Position numbers and translations under genes: made by a program. From JALOLG01 sp963776935 (lineage in GTDB: Bacteria > Actinomycetota > Acidimicrobiia > Acidimicrobiales > Ilumatobacteraceae): a stretch of DNA of 64,000 nucleotides. How positions within the stretch are numbered: the stretch's first letter is position 1; each line of letters opens with the position of its first letter. Below, piece after piece: positions 56,590 through 64,000 of the stretch. The notes under the pieces are model-generated. The model did not search any database and had not been told where the DNA came from. It saw nothing but the letters and a program-made list of their open reading frames with translations. The stretch is taken from assembly GCA_963776935.1 (NCBI GenBank), contig CAVZOP010000001.1:186001-250000 (forward strand), read 5' to 3'.

Positions 56590-57351
56590 ATGAACGACGA
56601 GACGCTCGAGATCAAGCTGCTCGAGACGGCCGAGCAGATGGCCCCGATCGTCACGATGTTCCAGCAGGTGTGGGGATCGGTGATCCCGCTCGTCGGTGTC
56701 GAGTTGCTCCGGGCGATCGGCCACAGCGGTGGCTACGTGGCAGGGGCGTTCGATTCTGGCCACATCGTCGGCGCCTCGTTCGGCTTCCTGGCCCGCTTCG
56801 AGGGTGAGGAGGCGTTGCACAGCCACGTCACCGGGATCCTGCCCGGCGTCCAGCGCAGCGGGGTCGGGCGGGCGATGAAGAACCACCAACGCAGTTGGGC
56901 CGCCGAGCAGGGGCTGAAGTGGGTGACGTGGACGTTCGATCCACTCGTGCGCCGCAACGCCTGGTTCAACATCGAGGTCCTGCGGGCCCACGTCGCCGAG
57001 TACCTCATCGACTTCTACGGACCGATGACCGATTCGGTCAACGCCCACGACGAGTCCGATCGGCTGCTGGTCGCCTGGCCGACCGATCCGACGGTCACCA
57101 TCGAGGAGCCGGCCCATGATCCCCACGCCATCGAAGTGCCGACTCCGGAGGACATCGTCGTGATCCGGCGTACCGATCCCGACGCCGCACGCGATTGGCG
57201 CCTGCGAGTGCGCCGGGAGCTCGGCGAACGAGTCCAGCGCGGCGCCGTCGTCACCGGCTTCACGAGGGACGGTGCCTACATCGTGTACAGCCCCGGCGAG
57301 GCCGCGATCAAGCAGGGCGACGCCACGGCCGCACAGGGCGGTGGGGCGTGA
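56590..57351 (+). CDS. GNAT-fold acyltransferase-like protein linked to menC
   Basis: 253 residues. IKLLETAEQMAPIVTMFQQV, GYVAGAFDSGHIVGASFGFL, HSHVTGILPGVQRSGVGRAM (acetyl-CoA loop R-x-G-x-G), KNHQRSWAAEQGLKWVTWTF and DPLVRRNAWFNIEVLRAHVA. C-terminal 80 residues are a less conserved extension. Members of this group usually sit beside N-succinyl/N-acylamino-acid racemase (menC-like) genes, as here with a GTGA overlap. They probably act on N-acyl amino acids (inference). TACGGT is 8 nt upstream of the ATG. Confidence 0.75.
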   Translation: MNDETLEIKLLETAEQMAPIVTMFQQVWGSVIPLVGVELLRAIGHSGGYVAGAFDSGHIVGASFGFLARFEGEEALHSHVTGILPGVQRSGVGRAMKNHQRSWAAEQGLKWVTWTFDPLVRRNAWFNIEVLRAHVAEYLIDFYGPMTDSVNAHDESDRLLVAWPTDPTVTIEEPAHDPHAIEVPTPEDIVVIRRTDPDAARDWRLRVRRELGERVQRGAVVTGFTRDGAYIVYSPGEAAIKQGDATAAQGGGA

Positions 57352-58454
57352 AGATCACCGAGGTCGAGCTGCGTCGCATCGGGCTGCCGCTGGTGGTGCC
57401 GTTCCGCACCAGCTTCGGCACCGAGACCGACCGTGACATCCTGTTGATCCGCGTCAGCGGCGCCGACGGTTCGATCGGTTGGGGTGAGTGCGTGGCGCAG
57501 GCAGAACCGACGTACTCGGCCGAGTACGTCGATGCCGCGGCGCTCGTGATCGAGTCCCACCTGCTGCCGCGGCTGGTGGCCGGCGGCGACATCTCCGCTG
57601 CCGACGTCGCCGGGTTGCTGCGGCCGGTGAAAGGTCACCCGATGGCCAAGGCCGCGCTCGAGATGGCGATCCTCGACGCCGAGCTCCGGTCGCGTGACAC
57701 CAGCCTGCACGCCCACTTCGGCAGCACCCGCGATCGGATCCCGAGCGGCGTCAGCGTCGGCATCTTCGACACCATCGACCGCCTGTTGAGCGAGGTCCAG
57801 GGCTACGTGGACGACGGGTACGTCCGGATCAAGCTCAAGATCGAGCCCGGCTGGGACATCGAGCCGGTGCGTCTCGTGCGCGATCTGATCGGGCCCGACA
57901 TGCCGCTCCAGGTCGACGCCAACACGGCGTACTCGCGAGTCGACATCGAGCACCTGTGCCGGCTCGACGAGTTCGACCTGCTGCTCATCGAACAGCCCCT
58001 CGACGAGGAGGACATCGTCGGTCACGCCGAGCTGGCCAAGGCGTCGGCGACCCCGGTGTGCCTCGACGAATCGATCGTGTCGGCGCGCACGGCCGAGGAT
58101 GCGATCGCCCTCGGTGCGGCCGAGATCATCAACATCAAGCCGGGCCGTGTCGGCGGCTACCTCGAGGCGCGGCGGATCCACGACCTGTGCGTCGATCGTG
58201 GCATCCCGGTGTGGTGCGGCGGCATGGTCGAGACCGGCATCGGGCGTGCCGCCAACGCCGCCCTCGCCGCCCTCCCCGGGTTCACGTTGCCCGGCGACAT
58301 CAGCGCCTCGACCCGCTTCTACGCCCGCGACATCGTCACCGATCCGATCACCGTGGACGACGGTCAGGTCACCGTCCCGACCGGCCCCGGACTCGGCTTC
58401 GACCTCGACACCGAGTTCCTCGACTCAGTGACCACCACCACCCGCACCCTCTAA
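57348..58454 (+). CDS. menC: o-Succinylbenzoate synthase / N-acylamino acid racemase (enolase superfamily)
   Basis: 368 residues from GTG 57348. VELRRIGLPLVVPFRTSFGT, GWGECVAQAEPTYSAEYVDA, VRIKLKIEPGWDIEPVRLVR (catalytic KxK), LQVDANTAYSRVDIEHLCRL (metal Asp), LLIEQPLDEEDIVGHAELAK (metal Glu), VCLDESIVSARTAEDAIALG, INIKPGRVGGYLEARRIHDL (second base Lys). Muconate-lactonizing subgroup; either menaquinone synthesis or N-acylamino acid racemization. The adjacent GNAT-like gene, overlapping by GTGA, favours the racemase role. Confidence 0.82.
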   Translation: MKITEVELRRIGLPLVVPFRTSFGTETDRDILLIRVSGADGSIGWGECVAQAEPTYSAEYVDAAALVIESHLLPRLVAGGDISAADVAGLLRPVKGHPMAKAALEMAILDAELRSRDTSLHAHFGSTRDRIPSGVSVGIFDTIDRLLSEVQGYVDDGYVRIKLKIEPGWDIEPVRLVRDLIGPDMPLQVDANTAYSRVDIEHLCRLDEFDLLLIEQPLDEEDIVGHAELAKASATPVCLDESIVSARTAEDAIALGAAEIINIKPGRVGGYLEARRIHDLCVDRGIPVWCGGMVETGIGRAANAALAALPGFTLPGDISASTRFYARDIVTDPITVDDGQVTVPTGPGLGFDLDTEFLDSVTTTTRTL

Positions 58455-58475
58455 TCCCCCCACCCCAACCCCCCT

Positions 58476-58526
58476 CGTTCTGTCTGCTTCAGACTGCCCG
58501 TGGCTGCGTCTGAGGCAGACAGAACG
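58476..58526. repeat. 19-bp near-perfect inverted repeat between menC and SCP-2 gene
   Basis: Arms CGTTCTGTCTGCTTCAGAC (58476-58494) and GTCTGAGGCAGACAGAACG (58508-58526) pair at 18 of 19 positions around a 13-nt loop. No U-tract follows. The -10 box TACAGT of the next gene starts 3 bp after the second arm, so it could be an operator as well as an RNA hairpin ending the menC transcript. Confidence 0.8.
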
Positions 58527-58528
58527 GG

Positions 58529-58534
58529 TACAGT
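58529..58534 (+). promoter_or_regulatory. -10 box of SCP-2 gene (leaderless)
   Basis: TACAGT ends 8 nt before ATG 58543, immediately after the inverted repeat. Confidence 0.55.
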
Positions 58535-58542
58535 CCCGGCGC

Positions 58543-58950
58543 ATGTCGCACCAGTTCCTGTCTGCCGAGTGGATGGCCGCCGCCAAGGAGATCCGGGCCA
58601 AGTACGAGGACCAGGTCCCCAACATCGCGCTGAGCGTCCGCATCAACCAGGTCGTCACCGACGTGCCGTTCGGCGACGGCACGATCACGAGCTACTTCGA
58701 CACGTCGTCAGGTGACGTCGACATGGATCTCGGCGAGATCGACTCGCCGGACGCCACGATCACGACCGACTACGTGACCGCCAAGGCGCTGTTCGTCGAC
58801 GGCGACCAGGCGGTGGCGATGCAGGCGTTCATGGCGGGCAAGATCAAGGTCCAGGGCGACATGATGAAGATCATGGCGATGCAGACGGCGATGCCCCAGG
58901 ACGAGATCAGCAAGAAGATCGCCGAGGAGATCAAAGCGATCACCGACTGA
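58543..58950 (+). CDS. SCP-2 sterol-transfer-family protein
   Basis: 135 residues. FLSAEWMAAAKEIRAKYEDQ, LSVRINQVVTDVPFGDGTIT, YFDTSSGDVDMDLGEIDSPD, ATITTDYVTAKALFVDGDQA, VAMQAFMAGKIKVQGDMMKI. VDGDQ...FMAGKIKVQGDM is the SCP-2 signature around the hydrophobic cavity. Binds acyl-CoA or lipids in the cytosol. A leaderless promoter precedes it. It converges on the SDR gene, which may share a lipid or steroid role (inference). Confidence 0.88.
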   Translation: MSHQFLSAEWMAAAKEIRAKYEDQVPNIALSVRINQVVTDVPFGDGTITSYFDTSSGDVDMDLGEIDSPDATITTDYVTAKALFVDGDQAVAMQAFMAGKIKVQGDMMKIMAMQTAMPQDEISKKIAEEIKAITD

Positions 58951-58991
58951 GTGCTGATCACCGACTGATCGGCGTCGCCCGGTCCTCCCCC

Positions 58992-59870
58992 TTATTCCTC
59001 CCGGGCGAGCGGGGCGAGCTCTTCGACGAGTTCTTCGACCGTCCAACGGCCGGGGCGCTCGAACGTCTGCGCCATGGCCCATGACTCGACCCGCTTCACG
59101 ACTCCACCCTGCACGAAGAACGTCTCGCCGGTGAACGCGCACGCCTCGCTGCTGAGGTAGGCGACGAGCGGCGAGATGTTGGCGGGATCCCACTCGTCGA
59201 AGCCCTCGTCCTTGGCGGCGATGATGTCGCCGAGGCCGGGCGTGGCGAGCGTGAGACGTGTCCGCGCTCCCGGCGCGATGCAGTTGGACGTGACGTCGTA
59301 GCGACTGAGCTCCTTGGCGGCGATCTGGCTGAACGTGGCGATGCCCGACTTGGCGGCGCCGTAGTTGCTCTGGCCGGGGTTCGAGAACAGGCCCGACGTC
59401 GACGACGTGTGCACCAGGTTGCGCCGCCGGCCGCGGCCCGCCTTGTGCTCCTCGCGCCAGTAGGCGGCCGCCCAACGGGTCGGGGCGAAGTGCCCCTTGA
59501 GGTGGACGGCGATCACCGCGTCCCACTCCTGTTCGGTCATGTTGACGATCACGCGGTCGCGCAGGATGCCGGCGTTGTTGACCAGGATGTCGAGCGTTCC
59601 GAACGTCGAGATGGCGGCGTTGACGAGGCGCTGGGCCCCCTCCCAGTCGGCGACGTCGTCACCGTTCGAGATCGCCTCGCCACCCTTGGCTCGGATCTCG
59701 GCGGCGACCTCCTCGGCCGGCGTGACGTCGGCGCCCGAACCGTCGTTGGCCGCGCCGAGGTCGTTGATCACGACCTTGGCACCCTCGGCCGCGAACAGCA
59801 GCGCGTGCTCGCGCCCGATCCCGCGTCCGGCCCCGGTGATGATGGCGACGCGCCCCTCGAGAGCACCCAT
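58992..59870 (-). CDS. Short-chain dehydrogenase/reductase (MFE-type 3-hydroxyacyl-CoA dehydrogenase-like)
   Basis: 292 residues from ATG 59870. Rossmann start RVAIITGAGRGIGREHALLF (TGxxxGIG), KVVINDLGAANDGSG, DILVNNAGILRDRVIVNMTE (NNAG), HTSSTSGLFSNPGQSNYGAA KSG (Ser-Tyr-Lys triad). The NDLGA...GSG insertion and the 'GILRDR' loop resemble the peroxisomal-type multifunctional beta-oxidation dehydrogenases. The C-terminal ERPGRWTVEELVEELAPL extension is typical of actinobacterial steroid/lipid SDRs. AGGA precedes the ATG. Confidence 0.87.
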   Translation of the reverse strand: MGALEGRVAIITGAGRGIGREHALLFAAEGAKVVINDLGAANDGSGADVTPAEEVAAEIRAKGGEAISNGDDVADWEGAQRLVNAAISTFGTLDILVNNAGILRDRVIVNMTEQEWDAVIAVHLKGHFAPTRWAAAYWREEHKAGRGRRRNLVHTSSTSGLFSNPGQSNYGAAKSGIATFSQIAAKELSRYDVTSNCIAPGARTRLTLATPGLGDIIAAKDEGFDEWDPANISPLVAYLSSEACAFTGETFFVQGGVVKRVESWAMAQTFERPGRWTVEELVEELAPLAREE

Positions 59871-59931
59871 GTCATTCGTCCTTTCGATCGAGCCGGCGAC
59901 GTTGCCGACCCGAAGGATCGCACCGTAGTGA

Positions 59932-62262
59932 TCAGAGGTAGACCAAGTCGACCTGCGTGCCACGCGGGTAGATGCCGCCCGCCTCGGCCGGTACCCCGCC
60001 GACGGACGCCGTCTGCAACGTGCCGTCGGAAGCACCGAACGTGAGGACCGGCACGAACCCGGCCGCGGTCAGCGTTGCCGAGGCCACGTCGAACGGCATG
60101 CCGGCGAGGTTCGGCATCGCTACGACGTCGGGGCCCTTCGACACCACGACGACGATCCCGCTCCCGCGCTCGACCTGCTCACCGGGCAGCGGCGTCTGCG
60201 AGATGACGGTGTCGATCGGGACGGTGTCGCTGAACTGACGCTCGGCCTCCGACACGCCGAGTGCCAGCTGCTCGACCGTGGCCTGGGCGTCGGTGAACGT
60301 GAGCCCGACGAGGTCGGGGACGGTTCGAGGCGCCGGTCCGGTCGACGAGACGACGCGCACGACGCGTCCCGGCAGCACGTCGTTCCCGGCGACCAGTGTG
60401 GGGTCGTCGGCGACCGACCATGAGATGACGATGCCCGGCAGCACGACCTCGTCGTTCTGCTCGACGAGCTCGACGACGAGGTCGAGCTTGGCCAACTCGG
60501 TCGCGACATCGGTGAACGGCCGACCGGTCAGCTCGGGGAGCTGGCGGAACGTCGGGCCGTCACTGACGGTGATCAGGAACGGTTCGCCCTCGGTGAGCTT
60601 CTCGCCCGCCGCGGGAGCGGTGCGGATCACGTGCCCGGAGCGCGGTTCCACGTCGCTGCGCTCGTGCTGCACGGTCACCTCCCACTCGAACCCGGTGATC
60701 TGGTTACGCGCAACCGCCTCTTCGACTCCCACCAGATCGGGGACCGCGTACACCGGTGTCCGGAACAACTGCCACGCGAGCACGCCGAGTCCGACGAGAG
60801 CGACCACCACGACGAGCGGAAGGATCAGCCGCCACGGGATCCGGCGACGCGACCGCAACGGGTCGGCCCCCCACGCACCCGGCCCGCCGTCGAGTGCCGT
60901 TGCCTCGGCCGAATCATTGGAGCGTCCGTCGACCGGAGCGTCGGAGCCACCGATGATCACCAGGTCATCGGTGCGATCGACGGCGGGGATCGCACCGAAC
61001 GGCTCGAACTCGGGCAGCGCCGCGGTGTCCGGGGCATGGGCGGGCTGGCGACTCGTGCCGGCGTCGTCGTCGACGTCGATGGGGACGATCGTCAGTTCGC
61101 CGTCGTCCGTCGAGGGCTCCCAGTCGAGCGGCCCGTCGGTCAGTGCGCCAGCCGTAGGTGCGGCGAGTCCGGGGGACTCGTCGGACTGCGATGTGTTCGC
61201 TTCGGCGGGGCTGTCGGGCTCGTCGAGCGTGATCAACAGCAGCTCCGTCGGTGCATCTGCTCGACCGGACCCGCCCGTCTGTTGGTCCGCCGGCCCGCCG
61301 GGGCGCACCACACCACCCGTGGGATCGTCGGGGTTGCGCAACTGCTCGACGGGGACGTCGAACAGCCCAGTCGACAGGAGCGGCAGGGGGTCGGGGCGGG
61401 GCAGCTTCCCGGCGGCCTTCACGAGCCCGCGGCCGAACTCGGCCGCCGTCGAACGGTCCTCCGGCTCCGGCCGGCCGGCGTGTTCGAGCACCGCCGCCAA
61501 TGAACCGAGATCGGCGGAGACGGGCATCAACCGGCCGATCCGGGCCGACAGCGTGGCGACGGTCGAGTCGGAGGCGAAGGGCAGTGTCCCCGTCACCGCC
61601 TCGACCATCACGAGGCACAGCGCGTAGACGTCGGACTTGCCGTCGATCGGGAGCGACAACGCCTGCTCGGGCGAGGCGTACCCGGCGACGTGCGTGGCGA
61701 CGGTGGCCGGCTCCTCCCACTGCTGCTCGCCGAGCAGCCTGGCCAGACCGAAGTCGACGATCCGCAAGCGGCGATCGTCACCGAACACCAGCTTCGACGG
61801 GGTGATCTCGCTGTGCACGAACCCGCGCCGGTGTGCATGATCGAGTGCCCGGCAGGCGTCGAGCCCGACGACGAGGGCCTGCGACGGCGTCAGCCGGCGA
61901 CCGCGGTCGAGCATGTCGCGCATGCTCCCGCCGGTGAGCCGCTCGATGACGACGTAGGCGGCCGATCCGGTGCCGTAGACCGCCTCACCCCAGTCGTAGA
62001 TGGCGGCGATGTTGGCGTGCGAGATCGCCGCCACCGATCGAATGGCGCGGTCGAAGCGATCGAGGAACTCGGGCGACTCCGCCATCGCCGGCAGCACGAC
62101 CTTGAGCGTCACGGGACGGCCGGATGTGGTGTCGTCGGCGTCGTAGATCACCGTGTTGGCGCCGGATGACGCCATCCTGACCAGGCGGTACCGCTCGGCG
62201 AAGAGGGAGCCCACCAGCTGTTCCGGGCCACCGGTGCCGGTGTCCGGATCGATCTTCTCCAC
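59932..62262 (-). CDS. PASTA-domain kinase-like membrane protein with altered catalytic loop
   Basis: 776 residues. A Ser/Thr kinase fold (about 20-285) is followed by a Pro/Asp-rich linker, a membrane helix (477-500) and four PASTA domains (about 503-776: PVYAVPDLVGVEEAVARNQI, LPELTGRPFTDVATELAKLD, VPDLVGLTFTDAQATVEQLA, MPNLAGMPFDVASATLTAAG). The beta3 Lys (VTLKVV, K54) and DFG (170-172) remain. However the glycine loop reads MASSGANTV, and the catalytic loop is HSEITPSK (150-157) in place of HRDxKPxN. So it may be a pseudokinase sensing peptidoglycan muropeptides like PknB. TATCGT is 9 nt before the GTG. Confidence 0.85.
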   Translation of the reverse strand: MEKIDPDTGTGGPEQLVGSLFAERYRLVRMASSGANTVIYDADDTTSGRPVTLKVVLPAMAESPEFLDRFDRAIRSVAAISHANIAAIYDWGEAVYGTGSAAYVVIERLTGGSMRDMLDRGRRLTPSQALVVGLDACRALDHAHRRGFVHSEITPSKLVFGDDRRLRIVDFGLARLLGEQQWEEPATVATHVAGYASPEQALSLPIDGKSDVYALCLVMVEAVTGTLPFASDSTVATLSARIGRLMPVSADLGSLAAVLEHAGRPEPEDRSTAAEFGRGLVKAAGKLPRPDPLPLLSTGLFDVPVEQLRNPDDPTGGVVRPGGPADQQTGGSGRADAPTELLLITLDEPDSPAEANTSQSDESPGLAAPTAGALTDGPLDWEPSTDDGELTIVPIDVDDDAGTSRQPAHAPDTAALPEFEPFGAIPAVDRTDDLVIIGGSDAPVDGRSNDSAEATALDGGPGAWGADPLRSRRRIPWRLILPLVVVVALVGLGVLAWQLFRTPVYAVPDLVGVEEAVARNQITGFEWEVTVQHERSDVEPRSGHVIRTAPAAGEKLTEGEPFLITVSDGPTFRQLPELTGRPFTDVATELAKLDLVVELVEQNDEVVLPGIVISWSVADDPTLVAGNDVLPGRVVRVVSSTGPAPRTVPDLVGLTFTDAQATVEQLALGVSEAERQFSDTVPIDTVISQTPLPGEQVERGSGIVVVVSKGPDVVAMPNLAGMPFDVASATLTAAGFVPVLTFGASDGTLQTASVGGVPAEAGGIYPRGTQVDLVYL

Positions 62263-62395
62263 GATCGGAGCACGATATCGCTTGGCTGCCGTCGACAGAC
62301 GACAGCCCCGGAGCGACCGGAGGGGCGCTCCGGGCCCCTTCCGGCGGGTCCCGATCCGCCGCGCGAGGCGCCCCCCAGCACGGCATCATGGTGGG

Positions 62396-62938
62396 ATGGC
62401 GTCCGAGCCACCCACGATCACAGCCGCCGACGACGCCGCCCCGGTAACGGCCAGCCCGCGGCGGCGGCGCCGGATCGATCGTGGCCTGCTCCTCGCCAGC
62501 GCCGGCATCGCCGTCGGGCTGGTGCTCGTCGGGCTCGGCGTGATCGTGTCGGTGACCGGGGACGAAGCGACCAATCTGCCCGACGAGATCGAGGAGATTG
62601 CGCCCGTTCCCGACGCGGTCCAGGTGCTGTCGCAGTCGAGCGTCTTCGTCGACCTGGTCACGTCGTACACCGGTGTGCTCGTGATCGACGGCGTCGAGAT
62701 CGAGACGATCGACCTGAGCGAGATCGACTCGACCGGTGTCGAGCCAGGCCAGCAGGTCGACATCCCGACCGCCACCGTGTACGAGCCCGGGAACGCCACC
62801 CTCACCTACACGCCGAGCGAGGGGGCGCCGATCGAGACGTTCGAGGAGGGCGTTCACCAGGTACAGGTGATCTACTGGCGACCCGAGGAAGGCCGCTCTC
62901 GGGCCGGCCTGTACAGCTGGACGTTCCACGTCATCTGA
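62396..62938 (+). CDS. Single-pass membrane protein, unknown function
   Basis: 180 residues. A cytosolic Pro/Ala N-terminus ends in a basic patch (PRRRRRIDRG). One membrane helix follows (LLLASAGIAVGLVLVGLGVI), then an acidic outer domain: LPDEIEEIAPVPDAVQVLSQ, VFVDLVTSYTGVLVIDGVEI, TATVYEPGNATLTYTPSEGA, VHQVQVIYWRPEEGRSRAGL, YSWTFHVI. The outer part reads like a single beta-sandwich. Not recognised as a named family. Divergent from the PASTA protein and convergent with ligA 9 bp away. Confidence 0.65.
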   Translation: MASEPPTITAADDAAPVTASPRRRRRIDRGLLLASAGIAVGLVLVGLGVIVSVTGDEATNLPDEIEEIAPVPDAVQVLSQSSVFVDLVTSYTGVLVIDGVEIETIDLSEIDSTGVEPGQQVDIPTATVYEPGNATLTYTPSEGAPIETFEEGVHQVQVIYWRPEEGRSRAGLYSWTFHVI

Positions 62939-62947
62939 CGCTCGACG

Positions 62948-64000
62948 TCAGGTGCCGCGCTCGCCGGTCTCGAGCAGTTGCCGGAACCCGGCCTCGTCGA
63001 GGATCGGGATCCCGAGCTGCTCGGCCTTGGTGAGCTTGCTCGCCCCCGGCGACTCGCCGACCACGACCGCGTAGGTCTTGGCGCTGACGCTGCCGGGGCT
63101 CTTGCCACCCCGCGACGTGATCGCCTGCTCGGCCTCCTCGCGATTGAACCCGGCGAGCGTGCCGGTGACCACCACGGTCTTGCCGGCCAACACCTGCGGC
63201 ACCGCGGCCCGAGCGGCGGCGGCCGCGGCGGCCGCCGACTCACTTCCGAAGTCGACGCCCGCCGCACGCAGCTTCTCGATGAACGCCCGGCTCCCCGGCA
63301 GTTCGAACCACGCCGCGATCGACGCCGCGATCACGGGCCCGATCCCGTCGACCGCGGCCAGTTCCTCGGACGACGCCGCCATCACACGGTCGAGCGTGCC
63401 GAACTCGGCGGCCAGCAGTTGCGCCGCGGCTGGTCCGAGGTGTTTCACACCGAGCGCGGTGAGCAGGCGCGGCAGCGGACGGGACTTGGAGTCGGCGATC
63501 GCTGCCGCCAGCTTCTCGGCGCTCGCGCTCGCGAACCCTTCGAGCGTCGCCAGCTGCTCGGCGGTGAGCACGTAGATGTCGGCCGGGTCGGCCACCAGAC
63601 CGTTCGACGTGAGCTGCACGACGGTGCGCTCACCAAGGCCCTCGATGTCCATCGCACCGCGTGACGCCCAGTAGATCACCCGCTGATCGCGCTGGAACGG
63701 GCAGGCCGGGTCGACGCACCGCGTGTCGGCCTCACCCTCCGGTCGCAGCAGGGTGCTCCCCAGCGGGCACGGGCACGTCGTCGGGAACTGCCACGGCCGC
63801 GACTTCTTGGGCCGCAGCGACAGCACCGGGCCCACCACCTCGGGGATCACATCGCCCGCCTTGCGGACGACGACGGTGTCGCCCGGCCGGACGTCTTTGG
63901 CCCGTACCTGATCCTCGTTGTGGAGCGTCGCCATCCCGACCGTCGACCCGCCGACGAAGACCGGCTCGAGGACGGCGAACGGTGTGGCCCGTCCGGTGCG
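62948..64000 (-). CDS. ligA: NAD-dependent DNA ligase, C-terminal two-thirds (5' end beyond window)
   Basis: 351 codons to the window edge. GRATPFAVLEPVFVGGSTVG, MATLHNEDQVRAKDVRPGDT and VVVRKAGDVIPEVVGPVLSL form the OB fold. The Cys4 zinc finger is CPCPLGS...CVDPACPFQ. Helix-hairpin-helix repeats follow (ALGVKHLGPAAAQLLAAEFG, EELAAVDGIGPVIAASIAAW). The C-terminal BRCT domain is LAGKTVVVTGTLAGFNREEA, ASKLTKAEQLGIPILDEAGF. Seals nicks in replication and repair using NAD+. The adenylation domain with the catalytic Lys lies outside the window. Confidence 0.93.
   Translation of the reverse strand, partial: RTGRATPFAVLEPVFVGGSTVGMATLHNEDQVRAKDVRPGDTVVVRKAGDVIPEVVGPVLSLRPKKSRPWQFPTTCPCPLGSTLLRPEGEADTRCVDPACPFQRDQRVIYWASRGAMDIEGLGERTVVQLTSNGLVADPADIYVLTAEQLATLEGFASASAEKLAAAIADSKSRPLPRLLTALGVKHLGPAAAQLLAAEFGTLDRVMAASSEELAAVDGIGPVIAASIAAWFELPGSRAFIEKLRAAGVDFGSESAAAAAAAARAAVPQVLAGKTVVVTGTLAGFNREEAEQAITSRGGKSPGSVSAKTYAVVVGESPGASKLTKAEQLGIPILDEAGFRQLLETGERGT

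Overview
High-GC actinobacterial chromosome segment, most consistent with the class Acidimicrobiia (Ilumatobacter-like). That placement rests on gene content and codon usage only. Pointers are several F420/flavin luciferase-like and PPOX enzymes, a ~1560-residue NAD-glutamate dehydrogenase, a PASTA-domain kinase-like protein, SCP-2 and sunset-domain proteins, and the repeated placement of a TANNNT -10 box 6-9 nt before ATG/GTG starts (leaderless mRNAs).

Layout. 1-8.1 kb: a secreted alpha/beta hydrolase cut by the window edge, small accessory proteins (PPOX, DUF1269, YdeI-like, two cyclic-nucleotide-binding proteins, a pentapeptide/DinB protein) and several broken genes. 8.1-11.7 kb: a decayed mobile region with a short Erm-like methyltransferase remnant, a tyrosine recombinase, a toxin/antitoxin pair, an IS5-type transposase fragment, a LuxR-type ATPase fragment and a second integrase fragment next to tRNA-Glu. 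11.7-19 kb: tRNA-Glu, tRNA-Gln, a YdcF protein, gltX and the large NAD-GDH. 19-29.3 kb: an ECF sigma factor with a membrane partner carrying a 65-residue tandem repeat, an LLM enzyme, a VIT1-type transporter, purE-purK, stress proteins, MgtC and citramalate synthase. 29.4-30.2 kb: an isoleucine attenuator for citramalate synthase, then a ~600-nt tetraloop-rich stretch that may be a structured RNA. 30.3-50.1 kb: agmatinase, betaine-aldehyde dehydrogenase, nucleoside hydrolase, leuB-ilvE, greA, nadC, nadA-nadB, a MarR-flanked cluster, and leuCD divergent from an IclR regulator. 50.1-64 kb: a DEAD-box helicase, leuA behind a leucine attenuator, ferredoxin, pyrF, serA, a menC-like enolase, SCP-2, an SDR, the PASTA pseudokinase-like protein and ligA, cut by the window edge.

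The core theme is anabolism. Branched-chain amino acid genes sit at four separate loci (cimA, leuB-ilvE, leuCD, leuA) with at least three apparent control circuits: an Ile leader peptide, a Leu leader peptide and an IclR-type regulator. De novo NAD synthesis (nadA, nadB, nadC), purine (purE, purK), pyrimidine (pyrF) and serine (serA) genes accompany them.

Caution. Between 1 and about 49.5 kb, many conserved and often essential genes (purK, GDH, ilvE, leuB, greA, nadA, nadB, nadC, leuC) are interrupted by single-base frame changes, while every gene from leuD (49,554) to ligA reads intact. This looks more like indel errors in the assembly than gene decay. Such genes are given their full extent with the approximate break positions.
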